A stretch of 64,000 bases of DNA from Streptomyces actuosus (GTDB lineage: Bacteria; Actinomycetota; Actinomycetes; Streptomycetales; Streptomycetaceae). Below, in pieces: positions 31,236 to 40,792 of the stretch. How positions within the stretch are numbered: the first letter of the stretch is position 1; every line of letters starts with the position of its first letter. The position numbers and the translations under genes were made by a program. A model generated the notes under the pieces. It was not told where the DNA came from. It ran no database searches and was given only the letters and a program-made list of their open reading frames with translations. Location of the stretch: assembly GCF_016921115.1 (NCBI RefSeq), contig NZ_JAFFZS010000006.1, positions 124,001-188,000 of the forward strand. Direction: 5' to 3'.

Positions 31236-32912
31236 TCACTCCGCCGGAGCCGTCTCCTCCCGGACCACCTGCTGCGCGACCCGGAAGGCGCTGTTCGCAG
31301 CGGGGATGCCGCAGAGGACCGCCGTCTGCAGCAGCACCTCCCTGATCTCGCCGGGCGTGAGGCCGTTGCGCAGGGCGGCCCGGGTGTGGAGGGCCAGCTC
31401 CTCCAGGTGACCGCCGACGACCAGCGCGGTGAGGGTGACGCAGCTGCGGGTGCGGCGGTCCAGCCCGGGGCGGTCCCAGATCTCGCCCCAGGCGTAGCGG
31501 GTGAGGAACTCCTCGAAGTCGCCGGAGAAGTCGTCCGCCTGCGCGAGCACCCGGTCGACGTGGGCGTCGCCGAGCACCTCGCGGCGGATCTTGAGCCCGG
31601 TGTCGTACGGATCCGGCCTCCCGGCGGCCGGGCCCGGCTGCTCGGGCAGGGGGGTGATCACTCCGGTCGGTGCGGTCATGGCCGGATCGGGCTGCCCGGG
31701 AAACGGCACCACCGGTCCCGTCGGCGCGTTCATGGCATCCATGACCGGGTCGGTCACGGCCGGGACGCTCGCGGCCGGATCGGGCTGCCCGGGAAACGGC
31801 ACCACCGGTCCCGTAGGCGCGTTCATGGCATCCATGACCGGGTCGGTCACGGCCGGGACGCTCGCGGCCGGATCGGGCTGCCCGGGAAACGGCACCACCG
31901 GTCCCGTCGGAGAGGTCACCGGCGCGCCGGTCATGGCCGGCGCGGGCTGTTCCGGAAACGGCCCCACGGGTCCCGTCGGTGGCGTCACGACCGGTCCGGT
32001 CGTCGCCGGGGCGGGCTGCTCCGGAAACGGCGCGATCGCGCCGGCCGGCACGGGCTGCGGGTACGGGGCCGGAGCCGGCAGGGCAGGGGTCGCCGGGACG
32101 GCCGTCTGACCGGTGGTGGAGTCGAACGCAGGCCGCCAGGCGTGCGTGAAGTGCGTGACGAGCAGTTCGGTCACGGCGGCCGGCTGCTCCACCGGCACCA
32201 GATGGGAGGCGCCGGGCACGACGGCGAGGCGGGCGTCGGGAATGCCGGCCACCAGGCTGCGGGCCTCGACGGGACCGCTGGCCTGGTCCTCGGAGCCGGC
32301 CAGCACCAGCGTGGGTGCCCCGACCCGGCCCAGTTCGGCCCGCACATCGAACGCCGCGAGCGCGTCGCACGCGGCGATGTAGCAGCCGGGGTCCGTGGTG
32401 CGCACCATCTGCACCGCCCAGTCGGTGATCGCGGGCTGGGCCGCGGCGAATCCGCCGGTGAACCAGCGGTCGGGCGCCGTACGGGCGATGGGGTCGAGGC
32501 CGCTGGTGCGGACGATCATCCCGCGCTGCTGGAACTCCTCGGCGGTGCCGAACCGGGCCGAGGCGGCGATCAGGACGAGCGAGGCCAGCCGCTCCGGGTG
32601 CCGCAGGGCCAGTTCGATGCCGACGGCGCCGCCGAACGCGCAGCCCGCGTACCCGAAGCGCTGTACACCGAGGGAGTCGAGCGTGGCGAGCAGGCGTGCG
32701 GTGAGTTCGCCGACGGAAGCGGCCGGGTGGGCGGGCGCGCCGCCGTGGCCCGGCAGGTCGAACCGCAGCACCCGCCAGTGCTGGGCGAGCTGTGGGACCT
32801 GACGGTCCCACATGTGCCAGGTCGTGCCCAGCGAGGGCCCCAGAATCAGGACAGGGGCCTCTTCCGGCCCGTCACAGCGGTATTGCAGGGTGGTCGGTGC
32901 TGTCTCGCTCAC
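31236..32912 (-). CDS. pcaL: PcaD-PcaC fusion: 3-oxoadipate enol-lactonase / 4-carboxymuconolactone decarboxylase with repetitive linker
   Basis: This 558-aa protein joins two steps of protocatechuate breakdown. Residues 1-~260 are the alpha/beta-hydrolase enol-lactonase. Residues ~430-545 are a carboxymuconolactone decarboxylase (YDTGLKIRREVLGDAHVDRV, HTRAALRNGLTPGEIREVL). Between them is a Pro-rich linker with two near-identical 31-aa repeats and shorter variants. The expected nucleophile elbow reads AGCAFGGAVG, putting Ala where Ser is usual. No other pca genes are in the window. Confidence 0.85.
   Translation of the reverse strand: MSETAPTTLQYRCDGPEEAPVLILGPSLGTTWHMWDRQVPQLAQHWRVLRFDLPGHGGAPAHPAASVGELTARLLATLDSLGVQRFGYAGCAFGGAVGIELALRHPERLASLVLIAASARFGTAEEFQQRGMIVRTSGLDPIARTAPDRWFTGGFAAAQPAITDWAVQMVRTTDPGCYIAACDALAAFDVRAELGRVGAPTLVLAGSEDQASGPVEARSLVAGIPDARLAVVPGASHLVPVEQPAAVTELLVTHFTHAWRPAFDSTTGQTAVPATPALPAPAPYPQPVPAGAIAPFPEQPAPATTGPVVTPPTGPVGPFPEQPAPAMTGAPVTSPTGPVVPFPGQPDPAASVPAVTDPVMDAMNAPTGPVVPFPGQPDPAASVPAVTDPVMDAMNAPTGPVVPFPGQPDPAMTAPTGVITPLPEQPGPAAGRPDPYDTGLKIRREVLGDAHVDRVLAQADDFSGDFEEFLTRYAWGEIWDRPGLDRRTRSCVTLTALVVGGHLEELALHTRAALRNGLTPGEIREVLLQTAVLCGIPAANSAFRVAQQVVREETAPAE
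31691..31910. repeat. 93-bp tandem repeats inside the pcaL linker
   Basis: Units at 31691-31783 and 31784-31876 differ at one base (31722/31815 region, CGTCGG versus CGTAGG). A third unit starts at 31877 and diverges after about 33 bases. The period of 93 keeps the reading frame and encodes GPVVPFPGQPDPAA plus SVPAVTDPVMDAMNAPT. Shorter related units continue to about 32040. Confidence 0.9.
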
Positions 32913-33368
32913 CCGTCAGACCCTCTCACGTCTCACGAACTCTCACATGGCCAGGGCGAATCTACCGACTCCCGCCCGTCCCCGACCGCAGGTCCGGCGT
33001 TGCCGGACCCCGCGAGGATCCAGGAGCTGCCGTACACAAAGCCGGGGGGACAGCCGGTCGGCGGGCGGACGAACGGGTCGGCGGGCCGCCACACTGCCCG
33101 GGGGAGACGACAGACCGACGCATCGGCAGGGCAGGCGGATCGGGCGCAAGCGCTGGGACGGCGAGCCGAGGGACGAGCGGGCACCGAGGGCTGCGGGATG
33201 CGGAGGCCGGTGGGGCAGGCCGGTGACCGGACGCCGGTGGGTGGAGGGCGGAGGCGGACGCCGGACCGGGCTCTCGGCGAGCCCGTGTCAGCCGCCGTGT
33301 GGCCGGTCGGACGGCTCCGTCCAACCGGGAGGACGGTCGCACCCCGCACCGCGCCGGTCAGGGGCCGG
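32913..33368. other. Intergenic stretch, no gene seen
   Basis: These 456 bases lie between the start of pcaL and the end of the SWIM protein gene. Open frames on both strands show only compositionally driven Arg/Pro/Gly-rich translations. I saw no hairpin or repeat of note. Confidence 0.4.
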
Positions 33369-36059
33369 TCACCACTCGTCGCCGACCCCGATGCCCAGTC
33401 CCGTCAGCGCTCCGACGGGGTCCGGGTCGGGGGTGCCGCGGGGCCACCAGTCGTCGGCGGCGGGTTCGGACTCGTAGGCGTACCACAGGTGGTCGCGGCC
33501 GAAGCGGAGCTGGACATGCCCGTGCGGATGGGTGAGGCGGTTGCGCCAGGGCCGGAAGGCCGGCAGGTCGGCGGCGAGGAGCAGCGGACGGGCGCGGTCG
33601 AAGCGCCCGGCGGGCGGGTCCCAGGGTTCTTCGAGTACGGCGAGTCCGTCCGGGCCGCCCTGCCGCCAGGCGGCCACCGCACGCGCCAGCTCGGCCGTGG
33701 TGCGGCCCGCTGCCGCGGCGAGCGAGGCGTACAGGGAGCGGGTGCCGGCCGTGAGACCGGAGCCCGGACGGGCCGCGGCCAGCCGCACCGCGTCCTGCCA
33801 CAGGGGCAGTTCGCCGACCTCGTCACGGCCGCCGACGAGCAGGGCGTGGGCGCGGGCGGCGGCATCCGTCGCCAGTTGGTCCAGCGCGAGCGCGTCCGGG
33901 CCGTCCGGGACACCGGGGTAGACGGGCGGCTGCTCGGGGTGCGATGGAAGGGGCAAGGGAGCAGGTAGGGGCGGGAGCTGACGGGTGGCCAGGGCCTCCG
34001 TCGCCCGGACTCCGGGCAGTTGGGCCGACGGGTGCTCCTGCGCCGCGCGGGCCGCGCGGGTGGCGCTGAGCCGGGAGAGCGCGTCGAGGAGCTCGCGCTC
34101 GCCCCGGCCGCGCAGCAGGAGCAGCACGAACGGGTCGGCGTCCAGCAGGCGTGCGGTCTGGTAGCACAGGGCGGCGGCGTGTTTGCAGGGGTGGCCGCGG
34201 TCGGGGCAACTGCAGTGCGGGTCCAGGTCGCCGGGGTTCGGAAGCAGCGGAACTCCGCAGTCCGCCAGGGAGTGCGGCACCTCCTTGTCGAGGAGCGCCG
34301 CGATGTGCCCCGGGGCTTCGGCCGCGGTGTCCAGGAACCTCGCCCAGTCGGCGTCGTCGAGGGTGCGCAGCCGCACCTGGACGCGGTACGGGCGGGGACG
34401 GCTGCCCTGCACGTACGCCAGGACGTGACCCGGGGTCACCGTGATGGCGTCCACGTTCCCCTGCTCCGCGTACCCGCGCCCGCGCGCCAGCCGCCCGGCG
34501 TCCAGCGCACCCCGCTCCAGCGCCTCGACCCACGCATTGCCCCACCAGGTCTCGGCGAACTCCGGGCTCCCGCCGGTTCCGGTCCGGGGCGGGAAGGGCG
34601 GGAACGTGCGGCGGTGGTCGCCGTCCCTGGCGGGCGCGGCCATGGTGACCGGGGTGAGGGCGGAGGCCGGCGGCTCCGGGGCGGCACGGCCGACGCCGGA
34701 CCGGTCGTCCGGCCACGGGGACGCGGGGCGGAGGAGACCGCCCGGGCCGGAACGGTCGGCCGGGCCGAAAGGGCCGGCCGCGTCACCCGCAGCCGGACTG
34801 TGGCCCGTTGCCGCTTCGGCGGGGCCGGTCAGGCCGACCCGGTCCGGCCGGTCGTCCGGACCGGCACGGTGCGCCCCGGGCACGCCCGTCGGCCCGGGGG
34901 TGTCGGCCGCACCCGTCGAGGCCGGGACCGTCGGGCCGGACCCGCCGTCGGCGTCGGCTCCGGACGCGGCCACCGTGTCGACCGCACCGACCTCGTCGGC
35001 CCCGGACGCACGCACAGGTTCGGCCGCGGAGGCCGGGCCGGTCAAAGAGAGCGAGGCGGCCGGTGCGGCGACGTCGGCCGGCTCGGCCGCGGCGGCGTCC
35101 GTCGCCCCGGCCCCGTCGGTCGTGCCGCTGCTGGACGAGGCCGTCTCCGGCGGGGCGACCGGGTCGGCCGCCACAGCCTGGCCGACCGGCTCGACAGGAC
35201 CGACCGACCCGGCAGGCCCGGCAGGGCCGGCAGGGCCGCCCGGTGCGGTCGGTCCGGCCGGATCGCCGCCCGGACTGCCCGCCCCGGTGGCCGGGCCGCC
35301 CCCCGACGACCCGGATCCGTCAGCCGGAGTGCGCGGGGCGACCGGCCCTGCCGGGGCGACCGGCCCTGCCGGGTCGGCCGGGTCGGCCGGGTCGGTGGGC
35401 ATGCGGAAGGCGTCGGACAGCAGCCGGCGGACTTCGCGGACGCGTTCGGCGGTTCCCGGGCTTCGCCCCTCGTCGCGGCGTGCCGCGGTGGCCCCCGTCG
35501 GCGCTCCGGCCGCTGGGCGGGGGGCGCTCGGGGGCGCCGCCCGCTCGGCGTCCGTCGGGCTCTGCCGTGCCGTGGCGCGGGCGGCCCGCAGTGCCTCGCG
35601 GGCCCGGTCGGCAGGCCGGGTGCCCGTCGGCCCCGGCGGCGGGCCGGGGTGGTCGGCAGGCTCGGACGAAGCCGTCGGTTGCCGGTCGTCACCGGTGGCG
35701 GGGGCCGTGGTCCCCGGGGTGCGCGGGGCGCTCGCGCCCTGGCCGGCACCGGCGTCGGTGCCCGGAGCGGCAGCGGCTCCGTCGCCGTGGTCGTGCCGGG
35801 CGGACGCCGCGCGCCGCAGGGCCGCGCGGGCGGCGTCGGCCGGCCGCTGCCGGGGTTCGCCGGACGGTTCCGGTCCGGGCCGGCCGCGGCGGCCCCGGCC
35901 GCGGGCCTCGCGCAGCGCGCGCCGGGCGGCGTCGGCCGGGCCGCCGACCGTGGGCTGCAGGTCGTCAGGGCGCTCCGGTGCCGCCGCGGTCCGCTCCGTG
36001 TCCCCGCGCGCCACCGGTGCCTCCCGGTCCGGCTCGTCTCCGTCCCCGGCGCCGGTCAC
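33369..36059 (-). CDS. SWIM zinc-finger protein with very long low-complexity N-terminus
   Basis: An 896-aa protein. Residues 1-~480 are low-complexity Ala/Gly/Pro/Asp-rich sequence with repeated short helices of the type ADAARRALREARG. The conserved part starts near TFPPFPPRTGTGGSPEFAET. A SWIM zinc motif DPHCSCPDRGHPCKHAAALC lies near residue 615, then helices and a C-terminal DPDPVGALTGLGIG block. SWIM domains bind nucleic acid or protein. The GTG start overlaps the SNF2 helicase stop by 4 bp, so the two are made together and probably form a complex. Confidence 0.85.
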   Translation of the reverse strand: MTGAGDGDEPDREAPVARGDTERTAAAPERPDDLQPTVGGPADAARRALREARGRGRRGRPGPEPSGEPRQRPADAARAALRRAASARHDHGDGAAAAPGTDAGAGQGASAPRTPGTTAPATGDDRQPTASSEPADHPGPPPGPTGTRPADRAREALRAARATARQSPTDAERAAPPSAPRPAAGAPTGATAARRDEGRSPGTAERVREVRRLLSDAFRMPTDPADPADPAGPVAPAGPVAPRTPADGSGSSGGGPATGAGSPGGDPAGPTAPGGPAGPAGPAGSVGPVEPVGQAVAADPVAPPETASSSSGTTDGAGATDAAAAEPADVAAPAASLSLTGPASAAEPVRASGADEVGAVDTVAASGADADGGSGPTVPASTGAADTPGPTGVPGAHRAGPDDRPDRVGLTGPAEAATGHSPAAGDAAGPFGPADRSGPGGLLRPASPWPDDRSGVGRAAPEPPASALTPVTMAAPARDGDHRRTFPPFPPRTGTGGSPEFAETWWGNAWVEALERGALDAGRLARGRGYAEQGNVDAITVTPGHVLAYVQGSRPRPYRVQVRLRTLDDADWARFLDTAAEAPGHIAALLDKEVPHSLADCGVPLLPNPGDLDPHCSCPDRGHPCKHAAALCYQTARLLDADPFVLLLLRGRGERELLDALSRLSATRAARAAQEHPSAQLPGVRATEALATRQLPPLPAPLPLPSHPEQPPVYPGVPDGPDALALDQLATDAAARAHALLVGGRDEVGELPLWQDAVRLAAARPGSGLTAGTRSLYASLAAAAGRTTAELARAVAAWRQGGPDGLAVLEEPWDPPAGRFDRARPLLLAADLPAFRPWRNRLTHPHGHVQLRFGRDHLWYAYESEPAADDWWPRGTPDPDPVGALTGLGIGVGDEW

Positions 36060-38956
36060 GGTTCCCTCCGCAGGGACACCAGGTCGGCCAGTTCGCGGTC
36101 GGTCAGCTCGGTGAGGGCGGACTCGCCGGATCCGAGGACGGCGTCGGCCAGGGCCCGCTTGGCGGTGAGCATCTCGGCGATGCGGTCCTCCACCGTGCCT
36201 TCGGTGATGAGCCGGTGCACCTGGACGGGCTGGGTCTGGCCGATGCGGTAGGCGCGGTCGGTGGCCTGCTCCTCGACGGCCGGGTTCCACCAGCGGTCGA
36301 AGTGGACGACGTGGCCGGCCCGGGTGAGGTTGAGGCCTGTGCCGGCGGCTTTCAGGGACAGCACCAGGACGGGCGTCGCGCCGCTCTGGAAGCGGTCCAC
36401 CATGCGTTCGCGCTCCGGGACCGGGGTGCCGCCGTGCAGCAGGTCCACCGGGACGGCGCGGGCCGCGAGGTGGGCGGTGATGAGGCGGGCCATGCCGACG
36501 TACTGGGTGAAGACCAGGGCCGAACCGTCCTCGGCGAGCAGGGTGTCCAGCAGCTCGTCGAGCAGGGCGAGTTTGCCGGAGCGGGCGGCGAGCCGGTCGG
36601 TGGACCCCTCGGTGTGCTCCTCCTTGAGGTACAGCGCCGGGTGGTCGCAGATCTGCTTCAGGGCGCCGAGCAGCTTCAGGACCAGTCCGCGGCGGGCCAT
36701 GCCCTCGGCGGTGCCGATGGCATGCATCGACTCGCGCACCACCGCCTCGTACAGTGCGGCCTGTTCGCGGGTGAGGGGGACGGGACGGTCGGTCTCGGTC
36801 TTGGGCGGCAGCTCGGGCACGATGCCCGGGTCGGACTTCCTGCGGCGGAGCAGGAACGGCCGGACGAGGCGGGCGAGCCGCTGTGCCGCCTCGTCGTCCT
36901 CGCCGCTCTCGACCGCGCGGGCGTGACGGGCCCGGAAGGACTTCAGCGGCCCGAGCAGTCCGGGGGTCGTCCAGTCGAGCAGGGCCCACAGTTCGGAGAG
37001 GTTGTTCTCCACCGGGGTGCCGGTGAGCGCCACGCGGGCGGGGGCGGGGAGGGTGCGCAGGGCCTTGGCCGTGGCGGAGTACGGGTTCTTCACGTGCTGG
37101 GCCTCGTCGGCGACGACCATGCCCCAGGGCTGCCCGGCGAGGGAGGCGGCGGCCGAGCGCATGGTGCCGTAGGTGGTGAGGACGAAGCCGCCGGCCAGGC
37201 CGTCCAGAGTGCGGTCGGGGCCGTGGTAGCGGCGGACGGGGACCCCGGGGGCGAACCGGGTGATCTCCCGCTGCCAGTTGCCGAGCAGCGAGGCCGGGCA
37301 GACGACCAGGGTCGGCTCGGGGCGGGCCCGTTTGAGGTGGAGCGCGATGAGGGTGATCGTCTTGCCCAGTCCCATGTCGTCGGCGAGGCAGCCGCCGAGC
37401 CCGAGCGAGGTCATCAGGTCGAGCCAGGCCAGTCCGTGCAACTGGTAGTCGCGGAGGGTGGCGTCCAGGCCGGGCGGCGGGTCGGCGGGGCGCGGGCCCG
37501 CGGTGATGCGGTCGCGCAGGACGGCCAGCGCCCCGAGCGGGACCGCCTCGACACGCTCGCCGTCGACGTCGGCGCTGCCGGTGAGCGCGACGGACAGCGC
37601 GTCGACCGGGTCGAGGAGTCCGAGGTCGCGTTTGCGGGCCTTGCGCACCAGCTCGGGGTCGACGAGGACCCAGCGGTCCCGCAGCCGCACCACGGGTCGG
37701 TGCGCCTCGGCGAGGACGTCCATCTCGCCCTCGGTGAGCGGGTCGCCGCCGAGGGCGAGCTGCCAGCGGAACCGGAGCAGCTCCGCGCTCTCGAAGAAGC
37801 CGGTGCCGTCGGTCGCCGAGCCGGGTGCGGGCCGCACCACGGCGGTGGCGTCGAGGTCGTGGGCGAGGTCGCGCGGCCAGTGGACCGCGACCCCGGCCGC
37901 GGCGAGCCGGGTGCCGGCGGTGCCCAGCAGCTCGCCCAGCTCCTGGTCGGACAGTGCCAGGACGTCGGGGGCGTCCTGTTCGGCGAGCCGGCCGAGCGGC
38001 GGCCACACCCGGGCGGCCCGCCGCACGGCGAGCGCGGTGTCGACGCGCGCGCGTGGCCCGAGGGCGGCGTCGGCCGTGCCCGCCCACAGCGCGGCGGCGT
38101 CGGCCACCAGGGTGGGGTCGGCGAGGTTGTGGACCTGGACGATCGCCGCTCCGGCCCTGCGGACGGCCTCGCCGCCGTCGGTGTCCTGTTCCCTGTCGAA
38201 GAGGTCTTGCGCGGACAGGTCCAGTCGCAGGGAGATCCGCACACCGGCGTCCATGCCGGCGGCGACCTCCGCCGCCCAGTCCCGCGCGCGGGGCAGCCGC
38301 TGCGCCTCGCGGGCGGCGAACGGCCTGCCGTGGGCGTACGGGGCGGCCGGGGTGCGGGGCAGGGTGTCGACGACGGCGTCCAGGAAGGTGCGGATCAGTG
38401 CCTGCGGGGCGGGCAGGCGGAGTGGTCCGGGGCCGGGCAGGGGCACGGCATGGCCCTCGTGGGGCAGGGCCGCGGCGACCGCGCGCAGATGGGCGGCGTC
38501 GTCGGGGTCGAGGGGGCCGGCGCGCCAGGCGTCGTGGCCGCCGGGGGTGAGGCCGGGCAGCAGGCGTCCGCGGGCGGCGAGCCGCAGGGCGTGCAGGGTC
38601 GCCGCACCCCAGCAGGCGGTGGCGGGATGAGCGGCGGGGTCCCGGCGGGCGCGGACGAGGAGGGGCAGGGCCGTGTCGATGGGCAGGGTGAACGCCGGGG
38701 TCGTGCGACGGCGGACGGAGGCGCCGTGGCGGCGGACGACCGTCAGCTCGGTGTGTTCGGCGCCGGGCGTCTCGGGCAGGGGCCGGTCCGCGGGGTCCCA
38801 GAAGGCGATACGGCCCTCGCGGGGCAGGGGCGCGGGCAGGAAGACGGCGGCGAGCCGCACGGGCACGTCCGTCCGCCCGCCTGCCGGGCCGTCGCCCGGT
38901 GCGGGTCCGGTGCCCGCCGGGTCGCCGGGGTGCGCTCCGCCCACCGGTCCCACCAT
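36056..38956 (-). CDS. SNF2-family DEAD/DEAH-box helicase
   Basis: A 966-aa Swi2/Snf2-type ATPase of the HepA/RapA group. Residues 1-~470 hold the N-terminal SNF2-associated region. The motor has CLADDMGLGKTITLIALH (Walker A) near residue 525, VVADEAQHVKNP (Walker B) near 615, LTGTPVENNLSELW, and C-terminal helicase motifs VFTQYVGMARLITAHL, LSLKAAGTGLNL and DRAYRIGQTQPVQVHR. Such proteins remodel DNA- or RNA polymerase-bound complexes. It is coupled to the SWIM protein. ATG 38956 is the first good start. Confidence 0.93.
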   Translation of the reverse strand: MVGPVGGAHPGDPAGTGPAPGDGPAGGRTDVPVRLAAVFLPAPLPREGRIAFWDPADRPLPETPGAEHTELTVVRRHGASVRRRTTPAFTLPIDTALPLLVRARRDPAAHPATACWGAATLHALRLAARGRLLPGLTPGGHDAWRAGPLDPDDAAHLRAVAAALPHEGHAVPLPGPGPLRLPAPQALIRTFLDAVVDTLPRTPAAPYAHGRPFAAREAQRLPRARDWAAEVAAGMDAGVRISLRLDLSAQDLFDREQDTDGGEAVRRAGAAIVQVHNLADPTLVADAAALWAGTADAALGPRARVDTALAVRRAARVWPPLGRLAEQDAPDVLALSDQELGELLGTAGTRLAAAGVAVHWPRDLAHDLDATAVVRPAPGSATDGTGFFESAELLRFRWQLALGGDPLTEGEMDVLAEAHRPVVRLRDRWVLVDPELVRKARKRDLGLLDPVDALSVALTGSADVDGERVEAVPLGALAVLRDRITAGPRPADPPPGLDATLRDYQLHGLAWLDLMTSLGLGGCLADDMGLGKTITLIALHLKRARPEPTLVVCPASLLGNWQREITRFAPGVPVRRYHGPDRTLDGLAGGFVLTTYGTMRSAAASLAGQPWGMVVADEAQHVKNPYSATAKALRTLPAPARVALTGTPVENNLSELWALLDWTTPGLLGPLKSFRARHARAVESGEDDEAAQRLARLVRPFLLRRRKSDPGIVPELPPKTETDRPVPLTREQAALYEAVVRESMHAIGTAEGMARRGLVLKLLGALKQICDHPALYLKEEHTEGSTDRLAARSGKLALLDELLDTLLAEDGSALVFTQYVGMARLITAHLAARAVPVDLLHGGTPVPERERMVDRFQSGATPVLVLSLKAAGTGLNLTRAGHVVHFDRWWNPAVEEQATDRAYRIGQTQPVQVHRLITEGTVEDRIAEMLTAKRALADAVLGSGESALTELTDRELADLVSLRREP

Positions 38957-39068
38957 CTCCTCGCCACCTCCCGTCCCCGGGTCGCCGTGGTATCGGCCGA
39001 TCCGCCTTCGACTCTACGGGCGGGGTCCGACAACGGGTTTCCCGGCGCCGTCCGCGCGCCGGGGCGGG

Positions 39069-39647
39069 TCAGGGAACGGTGCGTGAGACGACGTGGACCA
39101 GGGGCCGCTCCGGGTCGGCCATGTTCACGACGATGTCCTGGGTGGGTGCCGGGTCCTTCTGCTCGTGCACCAGGCCCCACCACGGCCCGGGGCCGGTGAA
39201 CGTCCAGCCGGTGACCTTCCGGTCGCGGTCGCCGATGGTGACGTCTCCCTCCCTGAGGTGGGACCGGTCGGTGCCCAGGGCCTCCAGGAACCAGTCGAGG
39301 TTCGCCGAGGAGGTCTGGAACTGGACGTAGAGGCGGCTGGTCTTCCAGTTGTTCGTCTCGTAGTAGGCGACCTCGGACGACGGGGCCGGGACCGGCACCT
39401 GGTAGAGGCGGCGCTGCACCCGCGAGGGCCAGCCGGCGGTCAGGCCGGTCGCCGAGTACCGCTCCTCCTTGTCCTTGCCGGCGTCCCGGCTCTGGTTGGC
39501 GGAGATCACGAGGTACCCGGCCGGCACGCCGATGAGCAGCACGATGATCAGCAGGGTGAGGGCGCGGCGGCGGATCACATGGCGGCGGTCCTCCGGGGGC
39601 GGCTGCTCCCCCGGCCGCACGGTCTGGTGCGGCAGCGAGGCGGTCAT
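39069..39647 (-). CDS. Single-pass membrane protein, hypothetical
   Basis: A 192-aa protein with a cytoplasmic N-terminus rich in Pro and Arg, one membrane segment (ALTLLIIVLLIGVPAGYLVIS, residues ~29-49) and a ~140-aa extracytoplasmic domain containing TNNWKTSRLYVQFQTSSANL and DRDRKVTGWTFTGPGPWWGL. The family is not recognised. The ATG at 39647 overlaps the stop of the ROK kinase gene (ATGA), so it is co-translated with it. Confidence 0.75.
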   Translation of the reverse strand: MTASLPHQTVRPGEQPPPEDRRHVIRRRALTLLIIVLLIGVPAGYLVISANQSRDAGKDKEERYSATGLTAGWPSRVQRRLYQVPVPAPSSEVAYYETNNWKTSRLYVQFQTSSANLDWFLEALGTDRSHLREGDVTIGDRDRKVTGWTFTGPGPWWGLVHEQKDPAPTQDIVVNMADPERPLVHVVSRTVP

Positions 39648-40792
39648 GCGCTGTCCCGGGCCGCTCGGCGGGCCTGCACGTACCGCTCGTAGCGCTCGTG
39701 GCGCTCCACGCGGCGCCGCTTGGCCCGGCGGAACCGGCGTGCGACGAGCCGGGCGAGGTCGGCGGCGCCGACCATGCCGGCCTCGGGGCCGAGCTGGGCT
39801 CGGACGATGCGGGCCTCTGGGCGGTAGCCGCGGCCGGTGAGGTGCCGTTTGAAGGCGTCGCGGGCCGGACCGATCAGCAGGTCGTCTGCGGCCGAGACGC
39901 CGCCGCCGACGACGAAGCAGGAGGGGTCGAGGGCAGCGGCGAGGTTGGCGATGCCGACGCCGAGCCACTGGCCGATGTCCTGGAGCAGTTCGACGCACAT
40001 CGCGTCGCCCTCACGGGCCAGCTCGGTGATCATCGGGCCGGTGATGTCGTCGACGTTGCCCTTGACGTGCTCGATGATCCCGTACGCCACCGGGGAGTCC
40101 GCGGCGGCCAGCTCCTTGGCCTCGCGGACCAGCGCGTTGCCGGAGCTGTACTGCTCCCAGCAGCCGCGGTTGCCGCACGGGCAGCGGTGCCCGCCGGGTA
40201 CGACCTGCATGTGGCCGAACTCGCCGGCGACGCCGTACTTGCCGCGCTTGACCTGGCCGTCCTCCAGGATGGCGCCGCCGATCCCGGTGCCGAGGGTGAT
40301 CATGACGAGGTGGTCCTCGCCGCGGCCCGCGCCGAAGCGCCATTCCGCCCAGGCCGCGGTGTTGGCGTCGTTGTCGACGAGGACGGGCACGGACAGGCGC
40401 CCGGCGAGGCGGTCGCGCAGCGGCTCGTTGCGCCAGGACAGATGGGGTGCGAACAGGACGCGGTTGCGGTCGGCGTCGACCCAGCCGGCGGCGCCGATTC
40501 CGACGGCGTGCACGTCGTGCCGGTCGGACAGGTCCAGCACGAGCTCGACGATGGTGTCCTCGACGACCTGGGGGCTCTTGGACTTGTCCGGGGTCTCCGC
40601 GCGGAGCTTCTCCAGGATGTTCCCGTCGGCATCCACGACGCCGGCCATCACCTTGGTGCCGCCGATGTCGATGCCGACGGTCGGGACACGGGGCGCGGTC
40701 AGGTGCGACCGGCGCTCCCTGGTACCGACCGTGCGGAGCGCCGGGGCGCGGCGGGAGCCGATGGGGGCCGTGAAGGTGCCGTAGGTGCTCAT
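39644..40792 (-). CDS. ROK-family sugar kinase (glucokinase-like)
   Basis: A 382-aa kinase predicted to phosphorylate glucose or another hexose with ATP. The phosphate motif VGIDIGGTKVMAGVV starts near residue 39 after an N-terminal extension. The sugar-binding DNDANTAAWAEW, LGTGIGGAILEDG, and the ROK zinc motif CPCGNRGCWEQY are all present. A basic C-terminal tail (RRAKRRRVERHERYERY) extends beyond the family core. It is next to a GntR regulator and coupled to a small membrane protein. The exact sugar is not evident. Confidence 0.9.
   Translation of the reverse strand: MSTYGTFTAPIGSRRAPALRTVGTRERRSHLTAPRVPTVGIDIGGTKVMAGVVDADGNILEKLRAETPDKSKSPQVVEDTIVELVLDLSDRHDVHAVGIGAAGWVDADRNRVLFAPHLSWRNEPLRDRLAGRLSVPVLVDNDANTAAWAEWRFGAGRGEDHLVMITLGTGIGGAILEDGQVKRGKYGVAGEFGHMQVVPGGHRCPCGNRGCWEQYSSGNALVREAKELAAADSPVAYGIIEHVKGNVDDITGPMITELAREGDAMCVELLQDIGQWLGVGIANLAAALDPSCFVVGGGVSAADDLLIGPARDAFKRHLTGRGYRPEARIVRAQLGPEAGMVGAADLARLVARRFRRAKRRRVERHERYERYVQARRAARDSA

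Noticed and set aside
31691..31876. Regular repeats suggesting a CRISPR array
   Set aside because: The repeats are directly adjacent, in frame and inside a coding linker; there are no spacers and no cas genes.
31501..32109. Plus-strand frame with repeated SGCPGNGTTGPVG units
   Set aside because: It is the antisense reading of the pcaL linker repeats, not a separate collagen-like protein.
34808..39199. A plus-strand open frame of almost 1,500 codons across the SWIM and SNF2 genes
   Set aside because: It is the antisense shadow of two genes with clear domain motifs; its translation is Arg/Pro/Gly-rich with no family likeness.
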